Positions 22,534 through 33,200 of a DNA stretch of 64,000 nucleotides are shown here, in pieces. Positions within the stretch are counted from its first letter, which is position 1. The number at the start of each line of letters is the position of its first letter. The position numbers were made by a program, and so were the translations under genes. The notes beneath the pieces were generated by a model. That model saw only the letters and a program-made list of their open reading frames with translations. It was not told where the DNA came from and searched no databases. The stretch lies in NCBI GenBank assembly GCA_905221605.1, contig CAJNDS010002316.1, forward strand, positions 269,001 through 333,000. Reading direction: 5' to 3'. The stretch comes from Symbiodinium natans. Its lineage: Eukaryota > Sar > Dinophyceae > Suessiales > Symbiodiniaceae.

Positions 22534-23100
22534 TCACGGTTGGCTCCTTTGCAGAAGCCTGGCTGAAACCGCTTTCATTCTAAACTCTGGAGATGCAATG
22601 GTGTTGAGTAGTGTTAACGTGGTCTCCTTTTCTGGATTCGAAAGTTCCTCCGGGCTCAGGATGAGTCGATGCAAGCGTTGGCTGCAGATGACGAGTCTGC
22701 CACTCTCAACTTGCTTCAGAAGAAGGGAGCTATGCAAACCGAGGAGGGCGGGGTTTCGCAGTGTCTTGAGCACTTTCTCTAAAAATGATTGACAAAGATC
22801 TCGGAGGTCTTCTGGCCGCTGGTTCTCAATTAAGCCTGTAAGTCGGACTTGCTTTGCTGCCTCCTGGCCGGCAACAGCGGAGCTCCCCCAAGTTTCACCT
22901 GGATGATCACACCTTGTTAGGACGAGAATGTGGAGGAGATGATGGATGCAGAGGTGGCTCTGGAGATGTCTACTCCAGGCCTGTGTGCTTGCAGTGCTTG
23001 CACCGCACTTGCGGCTAGACAACGTGCAGCCCTGTGAGGAACGGCCTTCTTGGAGGAGGGCGAGGGTCGCTTCAGGCCCCTTCGTTTCGCTTCTGAACAT
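22534..23100 (-). CDS. Hypothetical ORF in array unit D
   Basis: 188 codons, the longest of the four minus-strand frames. The C-terminal half matches the core of the other units; the first 70 or so residues read through DNA that is not open in the other units and may be non-coding. Function unknown. Confidence 0.3.
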   Translation of the reverse strand: MFRSETKGPEATLALLQEGRSSQGCTLSSRKCGASTASTQAWSRHLQSHLCIHHLLHILVLTRCDHPGETWGSSAVAGQEAAKQVRLTGLIENQRPEDLRDLCQSFLEKVLKTLRNPALLGLHSSLLLKQVESGRLVICSQRLHRLILSPEELSNPEKETTLTLLNTIASPEFRMKAVSARLLQRSQP

Positions 23101-24687
23101 GAGTCAAGAGGGCATCAGCTTTGTAGTGAAGTGCTGCCGTGGATCTTGGCAGTCCTTCAAGGGATCATGTTCGCTCGGGTTCTCCTTTCAGTCAGCTTCG
23201 AAATCATCCTCCTGCAACTAGAAGCTGCGTCCCACTGTCCTGTCAGGAGGATTTCTGTTTCAAAATATAGACAATACTTTGGTTTTCCGATTCAAACATA
23301 GCTGTTGGGTTGGCCACTTGTCCCGTAAGTAAGGAAGGAAAGAAGGAAGGAAATACTTTCATGGCCCGTGCAAACCTGCTTTTCATGCCAGCATTGTGTT
23401 TGCTGCTAGCGATGGGGGAGGGGGCGGGGGCGGGGGGGGAGGGGGCGGGCTGCTGCTCACCCCAATCCCGCGCTTTGTCGTTGATTGCGCAGCGCATGCA
23501 AACTTGCTTTGCTTTGTCAAGAACATCAGCCCACGAAGCGGACGGGCCTTTTGAAAACGACTGTTTGCAAATGCGCCTCCCCCCACCCCTCCCACCCCCC
23601 TATGTGTCTTTCTTGCTTTGGTTCTTGCCTTCCCTGTCTGTACATGTATAGAGGCAAGAGAAGTTGTCCTTAGCAAGTATAGAGGACGCAGAAGAAGATG
23701 TAGAGAAAGCAATGGTTTTTTGATTGGAAAGAGGTTCTCAGGCTCCTATTCAGAATGTAAACAAAATAGAAGCTGGCTGACTCTACAGTATGGTGAAAAA
23801 GGAAAGAAAATATATATAGATAACCGAGGTTCTCATATTCACATATACGAAGGCGGCCATGCGATCACTCGGGTAGCGCAGCTAATGGCAGAAGGACCCT
23901 GCAGTTGTTTGCATGGCTTCTCAGTTGCCCTTGCTTTCTGGGCCCATGTTTGTGTGTGTTTTTTTTGCTGTTTCGCCGCTCAAACTGCCAGTTGTGGCGC
24001 GATCTTCTGCGCCTTGGCAAGATGTTCAGTCTTTTCAGTCACTACCAAAGGCTGAAGGCCAGGGCAGGTCTTAGAAGGCAAGCAACTTCAAGCAAGTGTT
24101 AGCTGAGCTTGTCGTGTGCCCTCTTTTGTACCTCAAGCCCTCAACCAGAAACCGTCAAGCCTCCAAAACCTCTGAGCCCAAAGCGATCCCCTAAACCCTA
24201 TTCCCAAATCCCACGCCCTAAAGCGCCAAAGCCCAATCTGGAGAATCCTAAGCCCAGAAGTAGCCTCAAGCCCTGAAAGAACACTAAGAGAACACTAAGG
24301 CCCTAGACCCCAGCTTGAAGATGGGAGTGTTGGGTGGCAAGCCCTACACTCTAGACCCTGAACCCTCAACCTTCCCCGAGCCCCCAAACCCTGAAACCCT
24401 AAGCTCTAAACCTCAAGAAACGACTGAGATCACCCAGAAGCCCCACCGGTTTGAAGGCTCGGACAGCCCTGGGAACTCCTGCTGCACACAGAGGAAGAGC
24501 AAGATTTGCTGCGGACCAGGACAGGGGCTTCACAGAGTTTAGTGCTTTGGGGCGCTCAATGTGCATCCTTTCTGTGCTGATGTTGGCCTATACCTGTCTG
24601 TAGTCCAGAGAGATCCGTGCGGAACCATCAATGCAATAGCAGCTCCGCCGCTGAGATTTCTCTGGGGCTTGTGGGAGCTCCTGGAGC

Positions 24688-25029
24688 ATGTCAGAAGAGC
24701 ACGTGTGGGCTGAGCTCTGCTACCTGCAGGATTCCATTGCAGCAGAAGCGACCGGGGCTTTGCTTTGTGCAAACCTGGCCAGGGTCCCCCTCCTGGCAGC
24801 CTTGGCGCTGGCCCTATGGGCCCTATGGGCCCTGTCCCTATGGGCCCTGGCGCCTGGGGCCCTGGCCCCTGGGGACCTGGCCCCTGGCGGTGAGTGGCGG
24901 GAGGTGTTTCGGGGGCCTCTAGCTAGCGACTTGTTTGATGAGTTGACTTGGGCGCAAGTTGCTGATTGCGTACGTCTGGAATGGCTGCTCTTCTGGGGGG
25001 GGCCTTGCACAAGAGCCGAGGCAAATTGA
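24688..25029 (+). CDS. Hypothetical ORF in array unit D, plus strand
   Basis: 113 codons. The end reads GEWREVFRG, SDLFDELTWAQVADCVRLEW and LLFWGG, the least repetitive version of the plus-strand frame. Residue-level similarity to unit A despite many DNA differences gives slight support for coding. No family recognised. Confidence 0.25.
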   Translation: MSEEHVWAELCYLQDSIAAEATGALLCANLARVPLLAALALALWALWALSLWALAPGALAPGDLAPGGEWREVFRGPLASDLFDELTWAQVADCVRLEWLLFWGGPCTRAEAN

Positions 25030-25311
25030 GCTGCCATTGCCCAATGCGGCCGTGGCATCCCTCTCTTCCCCCTATTCCGCTATCCCCTCAAGTCCGTTTT
25101 CACATGTGTTCCAGCAGCAGTCAAACCCGGCGCAGTCGCGCAGCATGCAAAAAAAAGGAGTGCTAGGCCGTAGTTTCGAGGCAGTCGTCGAGATGCTGAG
25201 TTTATGACCTTACACACCTGGCATGGGAGTCACGACATGCCGGCTGCTTGCTGGCACTCGTGGGCCCAGCCGCCTTTTCGGCGTGGCAAATTCTGAAGTG
25301 TGACTTGGATT

Positions 25312-26744
25312 TTGCCGCTCTGGCCCAAACTCAAAAGCGTTGAAGTCCTTTAGTTGATACACACGTCTCCTCAATCATGCGCGCGATCCTGGTTGCCCGC
25401 AACCCAAGTTGTGACTTCGCCCATGCTAGCTTCGTGATGCAAGCTTCGCAGATTGGCAGACCTTGGTATGAGAGCCTTCAGCCTTCATGGCGGTTTTAGG
25501 ACCAACGATCAGCTTTCAGATGATCCAAGTGATCGACGCACAACAATGCTGATGCTGATCACAAAGGCGACTCCCCCCCCTCCATTCCTTTGCTAAGCCT
25601 GGGTGAACATCTCCTTCTACTTGAAAGGAAGTTCGAGCAATTTTGTTGTGGATTAGGTCGTTGTGGAATCGTGTGGTTGGACGACTGGACAAGAGGCTCG
25701 TTTGCCTGGTGGACAAAGAGCTTCTGAGGGTGATACTAAACCCTCAATCCTACATAAACCCTCAACCCTAAATCCTTGGAGATGTCTTGTTCTGGTCACG
25801 CAGGGCTTGGGGTTGAAGCCGGGGGTGGCGGCTCGGGGAGGGTGGCGTTTTGCATGTAACTCCTTGCTCCAAAACCATAAAGCCCCTAGAAAATACTTTC
25901 AAAAGAAAAGGCACTAAGAACCCGTAACAAAGCTGAACACCCTGAATGTTGCCACGGAACCTTTCAGAGAACTCCAACTCAAGTCTCCGGGCAGGGCGCG
26001 GCCCATCCCGGAAGATGCCGCAGAAGGACTGATGCAGGGTTTCGGGCTTAGGGTTTAGGGTTTATGACGGTTTAGGGCCTTTGGGTTTCGGGTTTAATTT
26101 TAGCGCTACGCGACCCGCCTCGGCCTGGCCGAATGCGAGGAGGGACGTGAGGGGGTTTAGGGAGGCAGGGCCTGCTCTTGCCAACAAACCAAACCCTTGG
26201 TGCAGTTCTGTTTTACACTCGGGGGGTGGGGCGGGTGGGGGGCGGGGGGGTTGGGGGGGCGGGGGGTGGGGGTGCGGGGCGGGGGGGTGAGGGGGGGGGG
26301 GGGGAAATAGTACCGCAACCAGTTTTTCTGAAAAGGGCGGGTGACAGGTGACTGTTGGGGGGGTTTGGGCGCCGCGACCCCGTTGGTGTCGGGGTACCCA
26401 TTGCATTGTCAGAGAAGCTCCATCCGCTGCAAGAGTTTAGGGTTTAGGGTTTAGGGTCCTAACCCTAAGCTCACTTCCGACTTGGGAAGAAGCGCGACCT
26501 GACACATCTGACACCCTCGCTCCCTATCAAGACCTTTGCAGAACCAAGAGTTTTTCACCCCCTCCCCACTACTACCTACTAAAACCAAAGCCCCAAGAAC
26601 AGTAGTGGCAGTTAGTGGCAGTTCCTTGGGCTTGACGAAGGCCTTCTGAAGGCTCAGCCAACTCGTGTTCTTCGTTGAAGCCGTTTCAGTTCAGGCATAT
26701 TTTGCCTTCCTGCAAGAAAGTCTGCAGCATTTTGCGCTCGTATC
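25312..26744. other. Array edge and spacer upstream of the membrane-protein gene
   Basis: The junction sequence decays after about 25640. Beyond it lie telomere-like tracts at about 26044-26070 and 26434-26465 and a very G-rich block at 26219-26306. The long minus-strand frames here are a by-product of that G-rich block. No gene seen. Confidence 0.55.
26219..26306 (+). repeat. G-rich block, quadruplex-prone
   Basis: About 88 nt almost entirely G with scattered T, C and A, containing many runs of four or more G. It lies about 440 bp upstream of the intact membrane-protein gene. Confidence 0.6.
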
Positions 26745-27482
26745 ATGTATTGGCTTGTGGCAATTGCCCTGCCCTTGCAGGTTATGGGTGGATGGACCGA
26801 TACGAAATGCAAGGATCTGTCCTTTGCATCGTGGTCCTCGACCCTGGGCACCTGCGGGACGAAGGCGCTCGATGGGGTGCTGGCCGATGGTTGCTACTAC
26901 CACATGTGCAAGAAGGACGTTTCCAAGGACCATGCGATCATGATTCCCTTGGAGGCGAGCGAGTGTACCGGCTCCGCTGTGAGTGGGGCTCAGGTCTCGA
27001 TCGACTTATCAGGCCTCCACTTTACGGACCTCGATGGCGAGAACAAGACGGCCAGCGCAGACGAGGTGACCGTGATCGGTGTGCACTACGCAGCCTTCTG
27101 GCTGGGATCGGAGTATTGCACTGTGACCCGTACGGAAGAGTGCCTGCCAGGTTTCATTGTCAACAAGAGCACGGTGGTCCTCCTGAAAGATATGGAGAGC
27201 ATCTTTATCCTCTATGACGTCAGGAAGCCGAGCGATTTCCAGGCCTACAAGTCCGACTTCTCAGCAGGAACCCTGACAGAGGCCAGCTCACAGCTTGTCT
27301 ACAACTTGTATCACAGCAAGGACGAGTTGAACGCTGTGACCTGTGGTAGTAGCTCCGACGGCCTTTCCTCCGCCCTCGGCGTTGCCGCTATCGTTCTTGC
27401 TTGTCTAAGCATCGCTTTGCGGGTGTATTGTCTGTGCCGTCGGAGGAGGCGTGCAGCCGAACTTGTATCCAATCGGGCATGA
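26745..27482 (+). CDS. Putative secreted/type I membrane protein, single exon
   Basis: An intact 245-residue frame with strong secretory-protein architecture. Residues 1-15 (MYWLVAIALPLQVMG) form a signal peptide. The ectodomain has eight Cys (22, 37, 50, 55, 74, 125, 133, 200) that could make four disulfides, and N-glycosylation sequons at Asn100 and Asn140. A helix at about 209-230 is followed by an RRRRR stop-transfer motif and a short tail of about 10 residues, giving an outside N-terminus and a cytosolic tail. I do not recognise the family. Overlapping frames look like shadows. There is no intron, in contrast to the genes at 4 kb and 51 kb, which fits a retrogene or a simple dinoflagellate gene. 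No regulatory site is visible. Confidence 0.8.
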   Translation: MYWLVAIALPLQVMGGWTDTKCKDLSFASWSSTLGTCGTKALDGVLADGCYYHMCKKDVSKDHAIMIPLEASECTGSAVSGAQVSIDLSGLHFTDLDGENKTASADEVTVIGVHYAAFWLGSEYCTVTRTEECLPGFIVNKSTVVLLKDMESIFILYDVRKPSDFQAYKSDFSAGTLTEASSQLVYNLYHSKDELNAVTCGSSSDGLSSALGVAAIVLACLSIALRVYCLCRRRRRAAELVSNRA

Positions 27483-27805
27483 CTCGTAGAAGTGGTCGTA
27501 GACACAATGCCAATTCATAGCAGCACTCGGTGGTAATAAAAAAATAGGTACTACTAGCAAGATGTGCAAGTGAAGAGGCCGCGTTTCAGAGCGTGTGGAA
27601 CGTTTCTGCCATGCCGTGCTGTGAAAAAGGACCAGTCGAAGGAGTACAAGGGCAATAGCAGGAGCATCAGCAGCAGTGGGCTTGCAGAGTTGCTTCTTGG
27701 TGAGGGGTGTGGTGGCGTTTTTGCAAAATGTCAGGACCAGGTAAGAGGCTGATGCTCTTGTGGCCGGAGCTCCCAGAACCTGGCTTTGCCCACAGGGGGT
27801 CATGA

Positions 27806-27904
27806 CTATATCCCCCCTTGGGAATTATTCTTTATTTTTGTTTATATAAAACCCAAGAGGATATTAAAAATACTATTTTTATTACGGTTCCAAGGGGAGT
27901 ATAG
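27806..27904. mobile_element. Family B MITE-like element
   Basis: 99 bp bounded by CTATA and TATAG, with inverted ends CTATATCCCCCCTTGGGAA and (reverse complement of the right end) CTATACTCCCCTTGGAACC. The internal phrase AAACCCAAGAGGATATTAAA is shared with 50084-50178 and, apart from its last bases, with 53763-53860. Confidence 0.7.
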
Positions 27905-28015
27905 ATAATTTGTCACAATGGGTCATAATGGGTCACACGGTCAGAACGGGTCATCAGCCGAGTGAGGCAGGCCGGGGGGAAAATGGCTGGCCATTCTTCG
28001 CAGCCCCAACGGTTC

Positions 28016-28112
28016 AGGGTTTAGGGTTTGGGGTTTAGGGTTTAGGGTTTAGGGTTTATAGGGTTTAGGGTTTGGGGTTTGGGGTTTGGGGTTTAGGGTT
28101 TAGGGTTTAGGG
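28016..28112. repeat. Interstitial telomere-like array, TTTAGGG/TTTGGGG mix
   Basis: About 13 units, several with A to G changes, clustered rather than random. Confidence 0.85.
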
Positions 28113-28379
28113 TGTTTTTGAAATCCGAAACCACGAGAAAAGGAAGGCTTGGCCCTCCTGGGGGGAGGGGGGGGGGGGGGGGGGGAAGATTCCGGTTGTG
28201 GTTTTCTATTCTGGTGGGCTTGTAGAATACGCTCATGCTGCGTCTGCGCACCGTTGGTGCTAGTGCAATCACCCGTTGTGTGGACTACTTTCTGAGGCCC
28301 CCAAAGCACCTGCGAAATAGAGGAGCGTAGAGTTTCAGAGAGTTAGAGGTCTTCATGGGAAAGTAAAAACCCCGGGTTC

Positions 28380-28895
28380 GGCACAGGTCCGCGCCCACAA
28401 CCTCTTAACCTTTTCGCAGAGCAAGCAGAGGTGGTAAAAAGACCTTCGATGTTGTCCCTGCGACCAATGCTCGCGCCAGACGCTTCCCCTGCGACCAAAT
28501 AGCTCGCGCCAGCGACCACAGAGCTCGATCGTGTCTGACGTTTAGAACCTCGTCGCAGAGCAAGCCGAGTTGCAACAAAACCTCCCCTGCGGCCAAATAG
28601 CGTCAGATGTTCCCCTGCGACCAAATAGCTCGCGCCAGCGACCAAAGACCTCGTGCCAGGCGTTTGGAACCTTTTCACAGAGTAAGCAGGGTTGCGACAA
28701 AACCTCCCCTGCGACCAAATAGCTCGCGCCAGATGTTTCCCCTGGGACCAAATAGCTCGCGCCAGCGACCAAAGAGCTCGCGCCAGGCGTTTGGAACCTT
28801 TTCACAGAGCAAGCAGAGTTGATGTTTCCCTGCGACCAAAAAGCTCGCGCCAGCTGCCAATTAGCTCGCGCCAGATGTTTGGGTCGTGTTTGACA
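28380..28895. repeat. Dispersed repeat cluster, GCGACCAAATAGCTCGCGCC family (cluster 1)
   Basis: Repeated modules of CCCCTGCGACCAAATAGC and TCGCGCCAG alternate with a longer module containing GAACCTTTTC(A/G)CAGAGCAAGC. The module order is variable, giving a higher-order patchwork. Frames on both strands are artefacts of the repeat. Confidence 0.8.
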
Positions 28896-29659
28896 CGGAC
28901 TTTTCGCACAAAACGAAGGTGGTTTAAGTAAATTGAGATATGTATGCCTTCCCCTGGGATTATGCACAAACAGTGTGTTTCAAGGAATTGAGATGTTTGT
29001 CCCTTCGTGTGGGGCTACAAGCATTCCCGAGCAAAACCCCCTACGGGTCTCGACAACCCTGCAGGTCAAGAAAGTTCAAAGGCGTTCACACAAACCCTGC
29101 TTGTGAGAGATGTGAGGCAACAAACAGAAAAACACCCCCCAGCAGACCGCAGGCGGAAACGCCTACCACCAGGGACAGACCGAGAAGTGTGAGAAACACT
29201 GTGAGAGCTCGATTTGGCTCATACAGCGGGCCAGATGAGCGCACGAGGGCAGGGCTCAGGAGACGATGCGGACAAGCTAGGCCTATGTGCGGCAGCACCG
29301 GCAGCATGCTGAGAAAGAAGCAGGCCGAGCATTCCCTACGCATAGCTTGTGCCATGTCGCGAGCTATTTGGTCGCGGGGGCGTATTCACAACCCGTACAG
29401 AGCCACGATAACGCTACCGGCACAGGTTTTTGGGCGTCATCGAAAGCAACTAGCACCCCATCTGCGCCCTTGTGCCAGAGCTCCCATACAATGGCCAACT
29501 TGCCGGGAGAAGTTTGCAACGCGAGGCTCCGAGGCATGACGGTTTTTGCATGTTTTTGCTCCGTTGTAAACCTTTGTGCCTCCCAAATGCCCGGAAACCA
29601 ATCCGCGCTCACATGGTCCGTGCTTGTGTCTTTGATTGCCAAGAAAAGATATAAAAAAC
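28896..29659. other. Spacer between the two GCGACC clusters
   Basis: No convincing gene. A plus-strand frame of 199 codons (28940-29539) has no recognised domain. One reverse-oriented GCGAGCTATTTGGTCGC copy lies at 29358-29376, followed by a segment (29385-29435) that recurs at 36823-36872. Confidence 0.4.
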
Positions 29660-30215
29660 CGGGTCAGCGTAGGTCCGCGCTCAAGGCCTCTTAACCTTAT
29701 AGAAGAACAAGCTGGGAGAAATATATCCTTAGATGTTTCCTGTGCGAGCCACCATAGCTATAGCTCGTGCCAGATGCTTCCCCTGCGACCAAATAGCTCG
29801 CCCCAGTGACCAAATAGCTCGCGTCAGAGACATTTAGAGCCTTTTCGCAGAGCAAGCAGAGTTGCAACAAAACCTGCCCTGCGACCAAGTAGCTCGCGCC
29901 AGATGTTTCCTCTGCCACCAAATAGCTCGCTCCAGATGCTTCCCCTGCGACTAAATAGCTCGCGTCAGACGTTTAGAACCTTTTCGCAGAGCAGGCAGAG
30001 TTGCAACACAACCTCCCCTGCGACCTCGCGCCAGATGTTTCCCTTGCGACCAAATAGCTCGCGTCAGACGTTTAGAGCAAGCAGAGTTGCAACAAAACCT
30101 CCCCTGTGACCAAATAGCTCGCGCCAATAGTTCGCGCCAGATGTTTTGAATTTAGGACCTTCTCGTAGAGCAAGCAGAGTCGATGTTTCCCCTGCGACCA
30201 AAGTGTTGGGCTCAC
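29660..30215. repeat. Dispersed repeat cluster, GCGACCAAATAGCTCGCGCC family (cluster 2)
   Basis: Same modules as 28380-28895, including the leading GGTCCGCGC...CCTCTTAACCTT phrase. This shows the cluster was copied as a block and then rearranged. Confidence 0.8.
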
Positions 30216-33200
30216 CAAAGTCCGGAAGTATGCAGCATCGTCGATCCTTGCCATACTTTAAGTGGTACGGGCTTCTGGCCCTGTCTCCTGCAATTGCTCA
30301 GGGACCCGACCTGAACTTAGCGAGCAAGCCAAGAGTCTTGTGGCAACAGCGCATGCAAACCCGCTGAAACACACCGACTGGTTTGAAACATTGAGTCATA
30401 CACGAGCTTTGGAAGATCATCTTGAAACCAACGACCCTCTGAAGCCCCTCAATCTTTCTGATGCGAAATCCCACCAGCCTAAATGTGGTCGATCGCACAC
30501 AACCACACACACCCCACGGGATGCCCTATAGACACTAAAGCCACACACGAGCTAAGGCGTATCGCAATCTGCGCGGAAGGCAGGGCCAGCTGATGCTCAC
30601 TGCAAAGACCAGAAGACAGGGCTTGGGGCCCCAACTGTAAAATTTCAAATTAGGGTTTTTGTTGGAGGAGATCGTTCGATTTGATCCGCAAGCAAGTTGC
30701 GGACTGACGTTAGGGAGAATTCGTCGCTAACGTACGTTGAAGGGCTACTTGGGCTGTATAGTTTGGTTTGGAGGCTCGTTGCAAAGAGGTGCTCTTTGTT
30801 GGCATGTCAGTTTGGGGCTGATTCCGCCATGCCCACAAGCCTCACTTCGAGAGGCCGTCCGAAGGCTGCAGTGATGCTGGCAAAGAGCAGTCGTTTGAAG
30901 GAAAAGAAAGGTGGTTTCGTGAGGCACGGGAGGTTCTCTCTCGGCATTGGCCCTCTTTGGCCTGTAAGGTTTGGGTGAGGTTGGGGGTGGGCGCTACGGC
31001 TATGATCCTCGGACTAAGGGCCATACTAGGGGCTCAAGGGTACTGCCTCAGTGTGCCTCAGTCGCTGAAGCTTGGACGGCACCAGGTGCCCTATCCTCAT
31101 GACTGTCTGCACTTTTCCAGCACACTGTCGGACGCTTTCGAACGTTTAGCACTTTTGAACGATGCACTAGAGAACAACGCTTCACCAACTAAGTCTAAAC
31201 ACCGAAGCCAAGGCGGAGTACAAGTCCGGCCCAGTGCACTGCTCAATGGTTCGTACGCCTTCCTTGCTCAAGTTCAACTTGATTGACACACACAAATTCG
31301 CAGCATGCCGATTGGTAACACAGCATGCCGATTGGTAACACAGCATGCCGATGGGCACCTCAGCATGGCACAAGCTGCCCCTGGCCAGCTTCCCCCGCAT
31401 ATGCCTTACCTAATCCTTTCTGGACCAGCCACCGGTCTCCTAACCCTCATGTTGCCTGCGGTCATGTTTGGTGCCGTCGCCTTAGTCCGTATAGGGGTGC
31501 CTCGGGCGATTCGGGCTCTTGCGGAGGCGATTCGCGATACCAGGCTGAGCAAGCGTGGTTTTTCCGGGTAGTTGTTCAGCATAGCATTGATGGCGAGTTT
31601 ATGTATGAGGTGTGGTTCATATTGTGGGCTCCAGCCATCCCAGCCAGCACTTGCTTCTGCGTGTTGTCTTCGGATTCTGGGTGCAAGGCCTCCGGGCCAG
31701 GGGCTTCAGTATGCAGGAACAGGCTTAGGCTGCTTCGGGTTTGCGGTCTAGAGTCCAGAGCTTAAGGTGTATGTTTTAGGGCCCGGCTGTAGTCTTTAAG
31801 GTATGGGATTAGAGGTTGATGGGTGTTGGGTGTCGGGTGAGTTTAGAACTTCCACTGTTTTGCCGGTTGGGACTCCCTACATGCCTTTACAGGGCTTTAC
31901 ACTGCTTACATGCCCTCGCATCAACCCACATCATCTCCATTTAATCTGTCGAAATTGCACACGTCACGTCTTATAAGCCCAAAGGCCAGGACAAAATAAA
32001 AACCTTGTTGGAACCCTTGGCCCTAAATCAAATACCTCATGTAGACCATACGCGCCAGCCCGTAGCCTATCTAAACCTTAAACCCTGAACCCTACACCCC
32101 AAACCCAATACTTTGAGCCTCAAATGGTTTGCGATACGGCGTGCAGGAAATCTGAAGAAACTCCCCAAGCCAACATGCCTTTACGGAGGGCCGAGGGTTC
32201 TGGAAATGAGGGTTTCTTTTTGGGTACGCTCGGAACCTGGTCGGAACCATGATGGTGGAGCAAAGCCAGTCTGCCTCACCAGCCTTGTGAACTTGGAGGG
32301 GTGTGTGGGCTTGAGGTGAGGTGTCCGGTGTATGCTCTTGAAGTGGAGGGTTGCCACATGTTGCCACAACCCTGTCATGAGCCCAACTTGCCGCCATTTT
32401 GGCTGCGTGGCGGGCGGACGAAGAGCTCTACCGGGCGTGCGGAGCCAAGCCCATTAATTCACTGCGCGCCGGCGGTCATGTGACTCCGGCGAGGGCGGTG
32501 CGTGCACCCATGGGAGCCGCTTCTCCTCTTATCTCACGGCACATGAACCTTTACGAGAGGCTGATAAGACCCAGAATGACCCCTTCCTTCAGAATCTATG
32601 GAAGAGGAAACACGTCCAGAAAATGCAAGACAACCTCTACCTTGGGTATCTCAAGTCCAAGATTGTGGTTTAGTTCTGGGGCCCGGAGCACGCAAGGTTT
32701 GCAGTTTGCAGTGTCCATCGAAACCGTGCGAGCCTGAGATGAATCGTGAGCCCTCTTTGACGCATCCCTTCACCATAAAGCCGGGTTTTCGGGGTTAAGG
32801 GCTCGGGGTTGTCAGGGCTTTGCAAAGTAGGCTTTTTTTGGGGTGGGTTCCTTTGGCAAGTTGCTTCGTGCATGTATTGTGCCTGGTGTCCAGTTGAGGA
32901 GGCCATGAAGAAAGCCATGGGTCATTTAATGGGAATGCAGACGACAATGGAAGCTACCACGTCGTTTAGGGTTTTAGGGGTTTGCGGGGTTGGCTCTGTC
33001 AGTCAAACTCTTAACCGTTGCGCGCCACAACTTCATTGTCAACCCCAAAGAAACCTTCTCTATCACTACAAACAATTGGGGGTCCTCACAATTCCTTGCA
33101 AACCCCTGCAAGGCATTCTCTCGATTGCACCCGATGTCACTTGCGAAGGACCTCGTTGGAATTAGTTTTTGGATTGTGCTGAAGCTGTGGGTTTGGGTGG

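Larger units (their letters stand above)
21463..25311. repeat. Tandem array unit D (about 3.85 kb)
   Basis: The shortest and last unit; the next junction phrase at 25312 is already eroded. It contains an (AT)n tract near 21886-21908 and lacks part of the sequence present in C around 24400-24450. Confidence 0.8.
27483..28385. other. Spacer after the membrane-protein gene
   Basis: No gene seen. It holds a family B element (27806-27904), a telomere-like array (28016-28112) with TTTAGGG and TTTGGGG variants, and a poly-G run (about 28167-28186). Confidence 0.5.

Noticed and set aside
26062-26406. Minus-strand Pro-rich ORF
   Set aside because: It is a direct translation of the G-rich block and has no other coding character.
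30216-31800. Remnant of a retroelement around 31.3-31.8 kb
   Set aside because: No reverse transcriptase, integrase, LTR or poly-A feature could be found; the frames are short and inconsistent.
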